Assembly (NCBI GenBank): GCA_947648905.1
Contig: CANSPP010000002.1
Span: 62,001 to 126,000, forward strand
Direction of reading: 5' to 3'
DNA length: 64,000 nucleotides
DNA from: an uncultured Clostridium sp.
Lineage (GTDB): Bacteria; Bacillota; Clostridia; TANB77; CAG-508
How positions within the stretch are numbered: the stretch's first letter is position 1; each line of letters starts with the position of its first letter. This document shows positions 27,098 through 35,042 of the stretch, piece by piece. The notes under the pieces are model-generated. The model worked only from the letters and a program-made list of their open reading frames with translations. It made no database searches and was not told where the DNA came from. The position numbers were made by a program, and so were the translations under genes.

Positions 27098-27979
27098 ATG
27101 AAGTTAATAAAATTTTTAGCGACTGACGGAATAGAACTAGACGGAATATTATACAATTCCAAAAGCGAAACAAAAAGAATTATACTTGCAGTGCACGGAA
27201 TGAGCAGTAATTGCATGAAAGAAAGAGACGAAATAATAGCAGAACAAGCAAATGAGAATAATATAGACTATTTCAGCTTTAACAACAGAGGAAGTGAACT
27301 TGTAAAATACATAAAAAGAAGTACAGACGGCAAGAAACTATTGGGTGGAACTAGTTATGAAGATGTATTAGAAGGCTACGAAGACATAACAGGAGCAATA
27401 ATAAAGTTAAAAGAGTTAGGATATAAAGAAATATATTTGCAAGGACATAGTTTGGGTTGCACAAAAATAGTATATACATATAACAAACTAAAAAGAGAAG
27501 CAAGTAATGTATTAGAAAATATAAAAGGAATAATATTATTATCATTAGTAGATATTCCAGGAACACTAAATATATATTTAGGAAACAAACTAGACAATTA
27601 CATAGAGTATGCAGAAAAATTAAAACAAGAAGGAAAGCAAAATGAATTGATGCCAAAAGAAGCTTTTATACATCCAGTAAGTGCAAAAACATTTTTACGT
27701 TATGCAAGAGATAACGAAGAAATAGATTTTGCAAGTTACGGCAAAGACACTAGATTAGAAAAAATAAACAATATAGACAGACCATTATTTATGAGATGGG
27801 GAAATGTTAATGAAATGATATTGCAAAATGCAGAAGATTTAGTCAATATGTTAAATGAGATAATAAAAAATCCAAATAAGGATATAAATTATATTGATGG
27901 AGCGGACCACAGTTACAAAGATAGAAGAGAAGAACTAGCAAAACAGATTATAAGTTTTATTATAAAAAATATTGCATAA
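27098..27979 (+). CDS. alpha/beta hydrolase
   Basis: This 293-residue cytosolic protein has an oxyanion-hole strand ILAVHGMSS at about residues 28-36 and the nucleophile elbow GHSLG with its serine near 118. A late aspartate/histidine pair appears in NYIDGADHSYKD near 265. Together these form a complete Ser-Asp-His arrangement of the alpha/beta hydrolase fold, of the DUF1749/serine-aminopeptidase-like type. It would hydrolyse an ester, amide or similar small substrate; which one cannot be told. It is probably co-transcribed with the 2H fragment ahead of it. Confidence 0.8.
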   Translation: MKLIKFLATDGIELDGILYNSKSETKRIILAVHGMSSNCMKERDEIIAEQANENNIDYFSFNNRGSELVKYIKRSTDGKKLLGGTSYEDVLEGYEDITGAIIKLKELGYKEIYLQGHSLGCTKIVYTYNKLKREASNVLENIKGIILLSLVDIPGTLNIYLGNKLDNYIEYAEKLKQEGKQNELMPKEAFIHPVSAKTFLRYARDNEEIDFASYGKDTRLEKINNIDRPLFMRWGNVNEMILQNAEDLVNMLNEIIKNPNKDINYIDGADHSYKDRREELAKQIISFIIKNIA

Positions 27980-28031
27980 AAAAATAATTATTTATATAAT
28001 ATAACAAAAGAAATAAAAGGAGGAACAAAAA

Positions 28032-28715
28032 ATGGACTACAAAGTAATAGGACAAACAGTACCACTAGTAGAAATGAAATTAAATGCAGGAGAATCAGTA
28101 TACACACAATCAGGAGGAATGGTATACCAATCAGAAGGCATAGAAATGAAAACAAATGCTAGAGGCGGAGTAATGAAAAGCCTAGGAAGAATGTTTACAG
28201 GAGAATCTATATTTATGGCTAATTATACAGCAACAAAAGATGGAGCAACAGTAGCATTTGGCTCAACAGTACCAGGAAACGTAATACCAGTAAATTTAGA
28301 CTCTATGCCAGGAGGAGTAATGTTACAAAAAGGAGCATTTTTATGTGCAGAACAAAGTGTGAATACAGAAGTAGCATTTACAAAAAGATTTAGTGCAGGG
28401 TTATTTGGAGGAGAAGGATTTATCTTACAAAAAGCAACAGGTACTGGAAAACTATTTTTAGAAGTTGATGGAGATGCAATAAAAAAAGATTTAGCACCAG
28501 GAGAAGTTTTAAAAGTAGATACAGGAAATGTTGTTGCATTTGAGCCAACAGTATCTTATGAAGTAGAAACAATAAAGGGATTAGGAAATATCTTCTTAGG
28601 TGGAGAAGGGCTATTCTTAACAAAACTTGTAGGGCCAGGAAGAGTAATTTTACAATCTCAAAACTTCAATGAATTTGCTGGAAGATTAATTCCATATATG
28701 CCAAGCTCTAGATAA
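28032..28715 (+). CDS. AIM24/TIGR00266 family protein
   Basis: This 227-residue, glycine-rich, all-beta protein contains SGGMVYQSEGIEMKTN, RMFTGESIFMANYTA and GLFGGEGFILQKATGTGKLFLE, then LGGEGLFLTKLVGPGRVILQS. These are the repeated signature segments of the TIGR00266/AIM24 family, which folds like a TNF-type or cupin-like trimer. The role in bacteria is unknown; in yeast, AIM24 is mitochondrial. The length is normal and no export signal is seen. It stands between the hydrolase and DUF362 genes, with its own AAAGGAGG site. Confidence 0.85.
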   Translation: MDYKVIGQTVPLVEMKLNAGESVYTQSGGMVYQSEGIEMKTNARGGVMKSLGRMFTGESIFMANYTATKDGATVAFGSTVPGNVIPVNLDSMPGGVMLQKGAFLCAEQSVNTEVAFTKRFSAGLFGGEGFILQKATGTGKLFLEVDGDAIKKDLAPGEVLKVDTGNVVAFEPTVSYEVETIKGLGNIFLGGEGLFLTKLVGPGRVILQSQNFNEFAGRLIPYMPSSR

Positions 28716-28745
28716 TAATTTTAAACTTAGAAAGGAAAGATAAAA

Positions 28746-29633
28746 ATGGAAAAATCAAAAGTATATTTTAGCAAAGAGATAACACCAGAAAGTGTTATAA
28801 AGATTTATGAAACTTTAGGAAAAAACTTAAATGGAAAAGTTGCAGTTAAGCTACACTCAGGAGAAAAAGGAAATCAAAACTATATAAGACCTGAATTTGT
28901 AAAAGCAATAGTGGAAAAAGTAAATGGAACAGTAGTAGAATGTAACACAGCATATGAAGGACAAAGAAATAATACTGAAAAACATAAACAATTAATGGAA
29001 GAACACGGATGGACAAAATATTTTGATGTAGACATTATGGATGCAGAAGGAAATGACCTAGTTTTAAACATACCAAACGGAAAAGTAATAAAAGAAAATT
29101 ATGTTGGAAAAAATATGGCTAACTATGACTCAATGCTAGTATTATCACATTTTAAAGGTCATCCAATGGGTGGATATGGAGGAGCATTAAAACAATTATC
29201 AATTGGATGTGCTTCATCAGAAGGAAAAAGTTGGATACATTCAGCAGGAGTAACAAAAGATCAAACTAAATTATGGGATAATGTAGCAGAACAAAATAAA
29301 TTTTTAGAAGCAATGGCAGACAGCGCTTCATCTGTAGTAGAATATTTTAAAGAAAACATTGTATATATTAATGTAATGTGTAATATGTCAGTAGATTGCG
29401 ACTGTTGTGCAGTAGCAGAAGACCCATGTATGAAAGACATAGGAATTTTAGCTTCACTTGACCCAGTTGCAATAGATCAAGCTTGCATAGACCTAGTAAA
29501 GAATTCAAAAGATGAAGGGAAAGAACATTTCTTAGCTAGAGTAGAAAGACAAAATGGAATTCATACAATTGAAGCAGCTGCAGAAATAGGTGTAGGAACA
29601 AGAGATTATGAATTAATAGACATTGATAAATAA
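28746..29633 (+). CDS. DUF362 domain-containing protein
   Basis: The product has 295 residues. The N-terminal KVAVKLHSGEKGNQNYIRPEFVKAIVE, the central LVLSHFKGHPMGGYGGALKQLSIGCAS and the C-terminal CDCCAVAEDPCMKDIGILASLDPVAIDQACIDLV match DUF362 proteins. The cysteine cluster near residue 220 could bind Fe-S, but a full ferredoxin-type pair is absent. DUF362 proteins often accompany ferredoxin-dependent metabolism; the reaction is unknown. Expressed from a strong AAAGGAAAG site, 30 bases after the AIM24 gene. Confidence 0.8.
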   Translation: MEKSKVYFSKEITPESVIKIYETLGKNLNGKVAVKLHSGEKGNQNYIRPEFVKAIVEKVNGTVVECNTAYEGQRNNTEKHKQLMEEHGWTKYFDVDIMDAEGNDLVLNIPNGKVIKENYVGKNMANYDSMLVLSHFKGHPMGGYGGALKQLSIGCASSEGKSWIHSAGVTKDQTKLWDNVAEQNKFLEAMADSASSVVEYFKENIVYINVMCNMSVDCDCCAVAEDPCMKDIGILASLDPVAIDQACIDLVKNSKDEGKEHFLARVERQNGIHTIEAAAEIGVGTRDYELIDIDK

Positions 29634-29706
29634 TATGTGCTTGCTAAAAGTTTAGATATATGTTATAATAGTATACATAAAAGCTAAACAGCTATGGAGG
29701 TACATT

Positions 29707-29937
29707 ATGTTTAAATCTAAAATTTGTAATTCTATTCGGAGGCATTTGAAAGAGAATGGATATGTTCAAGTTCATCCCAAAAACAAAAATCTTCGTAAAT
29801 ATGAAAATTTCAATTTTTCATTCTGGGCAAAAATATTAGACGAAGAAAGTATTTTGATTTTGGTTCAGGACGAAAAAGGAAATTCCGAAGAATATGTCAC
29901 AGATTATGTTTCTTTTTACAGAACTTACAAATGTTAG
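29707..29937 (+). CDS. hypothetical small protein of atypical composition
   Basis: This 76-residue basic protein is rich in aromatic residues (FNFSFWAKIL, DYVSFYRTY). I do not recognise it. Codon use differs from the flanking genes: T-rich third positions and CGG, CCC and GTC codons that neighbours avoid. It contains a CGG codon (in SIRRHL) that must be read as ordinary arginine, because skipping the C leads to a stop within three codons. It has its own terminator and sits alone between DUF362 and uvrB, which suggests acquisition as a single-gene cassette. Confidence 0.5.
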   Translation: MFKSKICNSIRRHLKENGYVQVHPKNKNLRKYENFNFSFWAKILDEESILILVQDEKGNSEEYVTDYVSFYRTYKC

Positions 29938-29947
29938 AAAAAACGGA

Positions 29948-29975
29948 AAGCACAATTATTAATTGTGCTTTTTAT
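29948..29975 (+). terminator. rho-independent terminator after the 76-residue gene
   Basis: AAGCACAATT and AATTGTGCTT pair across a short loop and are followed by TTTT. Confidence 0.85.
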
Positions 29976-30003
29976 ATTGAAACAAGTAATATAAAACAAT
30001 GTA

Positions 30004-30032
30004 TTGACATTAATTAATTATCGTGATAAAAT
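30004..30032 (+). promoter_or_regulatory. sigma-A promoter of uvrB
   Basis: A perfect TTGACA (30004-30009) and TAAAAT (30027-30032) are 17 bases apart, 37 bases upstream of the uvrB ATG. No LexA/SOS palindrome was recognised nearby. Confidence 0.85.
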
Positions 30033-30068
30033 ACAAACAATAGTTCTTAATGAAAGCTAGGAGGAAAA

Positions 30069-32026
30069 ATGTTTAAATTACATTCAGAATATAAACCAAC
30101 AGGCGACCAGCCACAAGCAATAGAATATTTATCAAAAGGAATAATGGAAGGTAAGAAATTCCAGACACTTCTAGGAGTTACAGGTTCTCGGTAAAACCTT
30201 CACAATGGCAAACATAATAAACAAAGTACAAAAGCCAACATTGGTTTTAGCACATAATAAGACATTAGCAGGGCAATTATACTCGGAATTCAAAGAGTTC
30301 TTCCCTGAAAACAATGTTGAGTATTTTGTGTCTTATTACGACTATTATCAACCTGAAAGCTATATACCATCAACAGATACATATATTGAAAAAGACTCAT
30401 CAATAAACGAGGAAATAGACAAATTAAGACATTCAGCAACATTATCATTATTTGAATCAAGAGATGTAATAATAGTAGCATCAGTTTCATGCATATATGG
30501 ATTAGGAGACCCCGTAGATTATCAGGAAATGATGTTATCTTTACGTGTAGGAATGAATAAATCAAGAGACCAAGTATTAAAAAAATTAATTACAATGCAA
30601 TACACAAGAAATGAAATAGACTTCAAAAGAGGAACATTTAGGGCTAAAGGAGATATTGTTGAAATATATCCATCTGACCAATCAGAATCAGCAGTAAGAG
30701 TTGAATTTTGGGGAGATGAAATAGAAAAAATAACAGAAATAAATCCATTAACAGGAAAAGCAATAGGAACTAGAAAACACATTTTAATTTCACCAGCATC
30801 TCACTATGTTACTACTAAAGATAAAATGGAAAGAGCATTAGGAACAATAGAAAAGGAAATGGAAGAAAGAGTTAAATATTTCAAATCTAAAAATAAACTA
30901 ATTGAAGCTCAAAGAATAGAAGAGAGAACAAACTTTGATATGGAAATGATGAAAGAAACAGGATTTTGTTCGGGAATAGAAAACTATTCAAGACACATAA
31001 GTGGAAGAGAGGAAGGAAGTCCTCCATATACATTGTTTGATTATTTTCCAGATGACTTTTTGTTATTAATAGATGAATCACACGCAACAATTCCACAGGT
31101 AAAAGCAATGTATAATGGAGATAGAGCAAGAAAAGAATCACTAATAAACTATGGATTTAGACTTCCATCTGCATTTGACAATAGACCACTAAAATTTGAA
31201 GAATTTGAACAAAGAATAAATCAAGTAGTATTTGTTAGTGCAACACCAGCAGATTATGAAAAGGAACACGCAAAAGACAATGTTGTGGAACAAATTATAA
31301 GACCAACAGGACTATTAGACCCTAAAATAGAAGTAAAACCAGTAGAAAATCAAATAGATGACTTGATAGAACAAATTAGAATAAGAGTTGAAAGAAAAGA
31401 AAGAGTGCTAGTTACAACTTTAACTAAAAAGATGGCAGAAGATTTAACTGAATATTTAAAAAGCTTAGAAATAAAAGTTAATTATATGCATTCAGACACA
31501 AAAGCATTAGAGAGAATGGAAATTATACGAAACTTAAGGCTTCGGAGAATTTGATGTTCTAGTAGGAATAAACCTTTTAAGAGAAGGGTTAGACATACCA
31601 GAAGTATCACTAGTTGCAATATTAGATGCAGACAAAGAAGGTTTCTTACGTTCAGAAAGGTCACTAATACAAACAATTGGACGTGCTGCAAGAAATACAG
31701 ATGGTACAGTTATAATGTATGCTGACGAATTAACAGACTCTATGGATAAAGCAATAACAGAGACGAATAGAAGAAGAAAAATTCAAGAAGAATATAATAA
31801 AGAACACAATATTACACCAAAAACAATTAATAAATCTGTAAGAGATACAATTTCTATAACAAAAGTAGATGATATAGAAGTGGAATATAAATTAGAAAAA
31901 GATGAAGATATAAAAGCAACAATAGAAAAATTGACAGACGAGATGTTAACATATGCAGCTCAAATGGAATTTGAGAAAGCAGCAGAAGTTCGTGACAAAA
32001 TTAAGGAATTGGAAAAATTAATATAA
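30069..32026 (+). CDS. uvrB: excinuclease ABC subunit B, needing two +1 frameshifts at CGG
   Basis: UvrB is the damage-verifying helicase of nucleotide excision repair. From the ATG at 30069 the zero frame reads to GVTGS and then CGG TAA. Skipping C30189 gives GGT AAA ACC and completes the Walker A motif GVTGSGKT, followed by [12 protein letters not shown], the beta-hairpin region and VSATPADYE. At 31540-31545 CTT CGG leads to a TGA three codons later; skipping C31543 restores [26 protein letters not shown] and a UVR motif near the end. The corrected product has 651 residues, the normal UvrB length, with no other damage. Both shifts restore conserved glycines, one in the ATPase P-loop. A single-base error would need to have happened twice in the same way. 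Confidence 0.9.
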
Positions 32027-32027
32027 C

Positions 32028-32056
32028 TTGAGAAAATATACATAATGTGGTATAAT
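32028..32056 (+). promoter_or_regulatory. promoter of the 120-residue gene
   Basis: TTGAGA (32028-32033) and a perfect TATAAT (32051-32056) are 17 bases apart, immediately after the uvrB stop. The box sits just upstream of the ATG at 32081, which rules out a start at 32045. Confidence 0.8.
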
Positions 32057-32080
32057 ATATTTATGACAAAGGAGAAGTAT

Positions 32081-32440
32081 ATGCAAAAAGAAAAAAGAGA
32101 TGCTTGTTTAGCATCTCAAAGAAAAGAAAATGGTTTTATTGTACGGTCTGGAAAAAGCATTTATAGACGGATTAGTGTAAATCCCAATGTCTTCCACAAT
32201 GAAATTGCTCTTGAAATTATCAATGAAGATAAAAAACTGAAAGGCAACTACCAAAAAAGTAAATTTAAGGGACAACCTGCAGTTTTTTTAGTAAACGAAA
32301 CACCAGCTATTATGATAGCAAGTGGAATGTCAAAAGTAATTTCTTACAATCCGAGCAAAATCAAAGGTGATAAGTGCCTTGAAAGAGAAGTAGATAAGTA
32401 TAAAGGGAAAGGATTTACCGAACTGAACATTTTCTTTTAA
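32081..32440 (+). CDS. hypothetical protein of atypical composition
   Basis: This 120-residue basic protein contains segments FIVRSGKSIYRRISVNPNVF and AVFLVNETPAIMIASGMSKVI. I do not recognise it. Two CGG codons are read in the zero frame as arginine (in IVRSG and YRRIS), and the +1 alternative at the first one stops after about 12 codons. Codon choice (CCC, GTC, TTC, TCT) differs from the flanking host genes, and the gene has its own promoter and terminator. It thus resembles the 29707 gene on the other side of uvrB: a likely recent single-gene acquisition. The start is fixed by AAAGGAG ahead of 32081. Confidence 0.55.
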   Translation: MQKEKRDACLASQRKENGFIVRSGKSIYRRISVNPNVFHNEIALEIINEDKKLKGNYQKSKFKGQPAVFLVNETPAIMIASGMSKVISYNPSKIKGDKCLEREVDKYKGKGFTELNIFF

Positions 32441-32442
32441 AA

Positions 32443-32488
32443 GAGAGACGATAATATTTTCAATTGAATTTATTATCGTCTCTTTACT
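32443..32488 (+). terminator. rho-independent terminator
   Basis: AGAGACGATAATA and TATTATCGTCTCT pair across an AT-rich loop and lead into a T-rich tract. Confidence 0.8.
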
Positions 32489-32556
32489 TTTTAAGAAAAA
32501 TATGTTAATTTTAGAGTGTAAATTTAGTAACTACAAATAAAAAAAGGGGGTTGAAA

Positions 32557-33243
32557 ATGGATTTTATAATAACCATGGGTTCATCATTTTGGTTTCAATC
32601 AATTGCAAAGATATTATTAGGATGTATATTAGCAGGAATAATTGGACTAGAAAGGTCATCTTGGAGTAAACCGGCAGGATTTAGAACACATGCATTAGTA
32701 GGGGTAAGTGCAGTTTTGGTTATGATTTGTGGTGAATATATGTCAGAATTATATAATATTGACCCATCAAGAATACCTGCTCAATTATTATCAGGAATAG
32801 GATTTATAGGTGCAGGAACAATATTAAGAGATGGTTTCAACGTAAAGGGGTTAACAACAGCAGCAGGACTTTTAACTGTTACTTGTATTGGATTAAGTAT
32901 AGGTGCAGGATTTTATTTAGGAGGAATTGTAGCAACATTGGTTGCATATATAATCCTTTCATATTCATATAAAATTTCTGATAGATTAGACCATTTTGAA
33001 TTATTAGAACTAAAAATAAAAATTAATAAAAATGTAAAAGAAACATTAGCACAAATAGAAGATTGCTTAACTGATTATAAAGTAGAAATAAAAAATATAA
33101 AAAGACCAAACAAAGATGAAACAGATACAGAAGAAGAAACAGTTAAAATTGTAGGTAACTACAACAAAAAGGGATTTAAGAAGAATGAATTATTAAGTAG
33201 GATTACTTCTATAAAAAATGTAAATGAAGTATCAGAAACATAA
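32557..33243 (+). CDS. MgtC/SapB family membrane protein
   Basis: This 228-residue protein has about five hydrophobic segments in its first 150 residues. The family signature is clear: GIIGLERSSWSKPAGFRTHALVG, then LLSGIGFIGAGTILRDG and VKGLTTAAGLL. The C-terminal 75 residues form a charged cytosolic domain ending near SITSIKNVNEVSE. MgtC-type proteins are linked to magnesium and acid adaptation in other bacteria, with no confirmed transport activity. The ATG at 32557 follows AAAGGGGG; a TTG six bases upstream is in frame but unlikely. Confidence 0.85.
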   Translation: MDFIITMGSSFWFQSIAKILLGCILAGIIGLERSSWSKPAGFRTHALVGVSAVLVMICGEYMSELYNIDPSRIPAQLLSGIGFIGAGTILRDGFNVKGLTTAAGLLTVTCIGLSIGAGFYLGGIVATLVAYIILSYSYKISDRLDHFELLELKIKINKNVKETLAQIEDCLTDYKVEIKNIKRPNKDETDTEEETVKIVGNYNKKGFKKNELLSRITSIKNVNEVSET

Positions 33244-33301
33244 TTTTATATAGAGAAACAAAATAAAACTCTTATGCATATTATAAATAAAGGTGATATG
33301 T

Positions 33302-33817
33302 ATGAGAGTTTTTAAAGAATTATATGAAGATGCAAAAAATATAAAGAAAAAAGACCCAGCGAGTAGAAATATTTTAGAAGTAATTATTCTATATCCAGGA
33401 TTTCATATCTTGGTTTTTCATAGATTAGCTCATTTTTTATATAGACATAAATTAAAATTTTTGGCCAGATTAGTTTCACAGATAGGAAGATTTTTCACTG
33501 GTATAGAAATACACCCAGGAGCTAAAATAGGAAGAAGATTGTTCATAGACCACGGTATGGGAATTGTTATAGGAGAAACTACAACTATTGGAAATGACTG
33601 TACTATTTATCACAATTCTACACTTGGTGGAACTGGAAAAGATAAATATAAAAGGCATCCTGACTTAGGAAACAATGTTATGGTTGGTGCAGGAGCAAAG
33701 GTTTTAGGTCCAATAAAGGTAGGAAATAATGTGAAAATAGGAGCAAATGCAACAGTTTTAACAGATATACCAAAAAATGTTACAGTTGTGAAATGTAATA
33801 AGATAATAGAAAAATAG
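33302..33817 (+). CDS. cysE: serine O-acetyltransferase
   Basis: This 171-residue enzyme makes O-acetyl-L-serine for cysteine synthesis from serine and acetyl-CoA. It has an N-terminal helical part ([13 protein letters not shown]) and then a left-handed beta helix of hexapeptide repeats: [36 protein letters not shown] and [18 protein letters not shown]. The catalytic-type His of [10 protein letters not shown] is present. It is the short form, common in Firmicutes without the longer N-terminal domain. AAAGGTGAT precedes the ATG at 33302; a GTG nine bases earlier is less likely. A cysteine synthase gene is not in this window. Confidence 0.9.
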   Translation: MRVFKELYEDAKNIKKKDPASRNILEVIILYPGFHILVFHRLAHFLYRHKLKFLARLVSQIGRFFTGIEIHPGAKIGRRLFIDHGMGIVIGETTTIGNDCTIYHNSTLGGTGKDKYKRHPDLGNNVMVGAGAKVLGPIKVGNNVKIGANATVLTDIPKNVTVVKCNKIIEK

Positions 33818-33819
33818 AA

Positions 33820-33860
33820 AAACGATAATAATTTCAAATGAGATTATTATCGTCTTTTTT
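33820..33860. terminator. bidirectional terminator between cysE and the convergent gene
   Basis: ACGATAATAAT and ATTATTATCGT pair across a ten-base loop with T-rich flanks on both strands, serving convergent genes. Confidence 0.8.
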
Positions 33861-33863
33861 ATT

Positions 33864-34319
33864 TTATTGTGCTTCTCCACCTGGTCCAACATATTCAGTT
33901 TTTCCAAATGCGATAATCATATAGAAAATAGGTGCTAAGAAGTAAAGTCCAACAGCCCAACCAATATCTTTTCCAAATGATAATGCTAACTTATAAGATA
34001 GTACAGCTGTAAGAACAATTCCTGCAATCCATCCTATTATTGGAATAAACATAAGTAGGTATACTAATATTAACCAAGGTGAAAGTCCAGCAATTTTAAA
34101 TAATATAACAACATTGTAAATTGGAATTATAGATTTCCAACCTGCTTGACCTGCTTTTTTGTACATTTTCCACATAGCAACTATTTGGATAATCGCAATT
34201 GCTAATCCGATTAATAGGAAAAATATCATTATTCCTGCCATAGCTCCAAATACTGTTGAGTCAAGTGCTGTAGTGCTGTAATTACTGGTTGCATAATAAT
34301 TAGAATAATTGTATCCCAT
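33864..34319 (-). CDS. DUF5684-type small membrane protein
   Basis: This 151-residue protein has about four membrane segments. A Tyr/Ser-rich N-terminus is followed by IIQIVAMWKMYKKAGQAGWKSIIPIYNVVILFKIAG, the segment I associate with DUF5684 (a GWKxxIPxYN signature), and then LSYKLALSFGKDIGWAVGLYFLAPIFYMIIAFG. Function is unknown; it is common in Clostridia and often listed as a signal-peptidase-like hypothetical. It is monocistronic and convergent with cysE. Confidence 0.75.
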   Translation of the reverse strand: MGYNYSNYYATSNYSTTALDSTVFGAMAGIMIFFLLIGLAIAIIQIVAMWKMYKKAGQAGWKSIIPIYNVVILFKIAGLSPWLILVYLLMFIPIIGWIAGIVLTAVLSYKLALSFGKDIGWAVGLYFLAPIFYMIIAFGKTEYVGPGGEAQ

Positions 34320-34423
34320 AACAAATCCTCCTTTTATTTTTATGTTACTAGAATATTACAAAGTATAAAATATGTCAAGAAAAAACAAAAAATGTCATAA
34401 AAATGTAAATTTTTCAAAAACCA

Positions 34424-34452
34424 TTGTATAAAAAAATTTAGTTTGATATAAT
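34424..34452 (+). promoter_or_regulatory. promoter of the hydrogenase operon
   Basis: TTGTAT (34424-34429) and TATAAT (34447-34452) have a 17-base spacer, 44 bases upstream of the first gene. Confidence 0.75.
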
Positions 34453-34495
34453 TTACACAACGACTTAATACATATTATTAAAGGGAGGAAAAAAT

Positions 34496-35002
34496 ATGTG
34501 CGAAAATAAAGAATGTTGTTGCGAAAATAACGGAAAAGACGCTTTTTTAGAAGAATTATTTTCAGTTTATAAACCAGAAAAAGACAATCTAATTCAAATG
34601 TTAAATGAAATACAAGAACATTATGGATATGTTCCCCAAAATGTTCAACAAGAATTATCAGAATTCCTATCAATTCCACTTGCAGAAGTTTATGGTGTTG
34701 TTACATTTTATTCAAGGTTTTCATTAGAACCACAAGGAAAATACAAAATAGCAGTATGCTTAGGAACAGCTTGTTATGTAAAAGGCTCACAAAAAATAAT
34801 GGACAGACTAACAGATAGATTAAAAATAGAACCAGGACAAACAACAAAAGATGGATTATTTACAATAGAACCAACTAGATGTGTAGGTGCATGTGGTTTA
34901 GCACCGGTATTTACGATAAATAATGAAGTTTATGGAAAAGCTACTGTTCAAAAATTAGACCAAGTATTAGACGAATTGATTAAAGCAGAAAATAATAATT
35001 AG
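34496..35002 (+). CDS. hydC: NuoE-like subunit of a trimeric [FeFe]-hydrogenase
   Basis: This 168-residue protein has the thioredoxin-like [2Fe-2S] fold of the 24-kDa complex I subunit. The four ligand cysteines are in CLGTACYVKG (C-x4-C) and TRCVGACGLAP (C-x3-C). The N-terminal part contains LIQMLNEIQEHYGYVP and VYGVVTFYSRF, both family signatures. It is the first gene of an operon with NuoF-like and [FeFe]-hydrogenase genes, with gaps of 40 and 29 bases. In HydABC enzymes this subunit carries electrons near the flavin subunit. The N-terminus is extra cysteine-rich (CENKECCCENN), which is unusual. Confidence 0.85.
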   Translation: MCENKECCCENNGKDAFLEELFSVYKPEKDNLIQMLNEIQEHYGYVPQNVQQELSEFLSIPLAEVYGVVTFYSRFSLEPQGKYKIAVCLGTACYVKGSQKIMDRLTDRLKIEPGQTTKDGLFTIEPTRCVGACGLAPVFTINNEVYGKATVQKLDQVLDELIKAENNN

Positions 35003-35042
35003 ATATATACAAAATAAGACAAAAGTCTTAAAGGAGGTAAAG

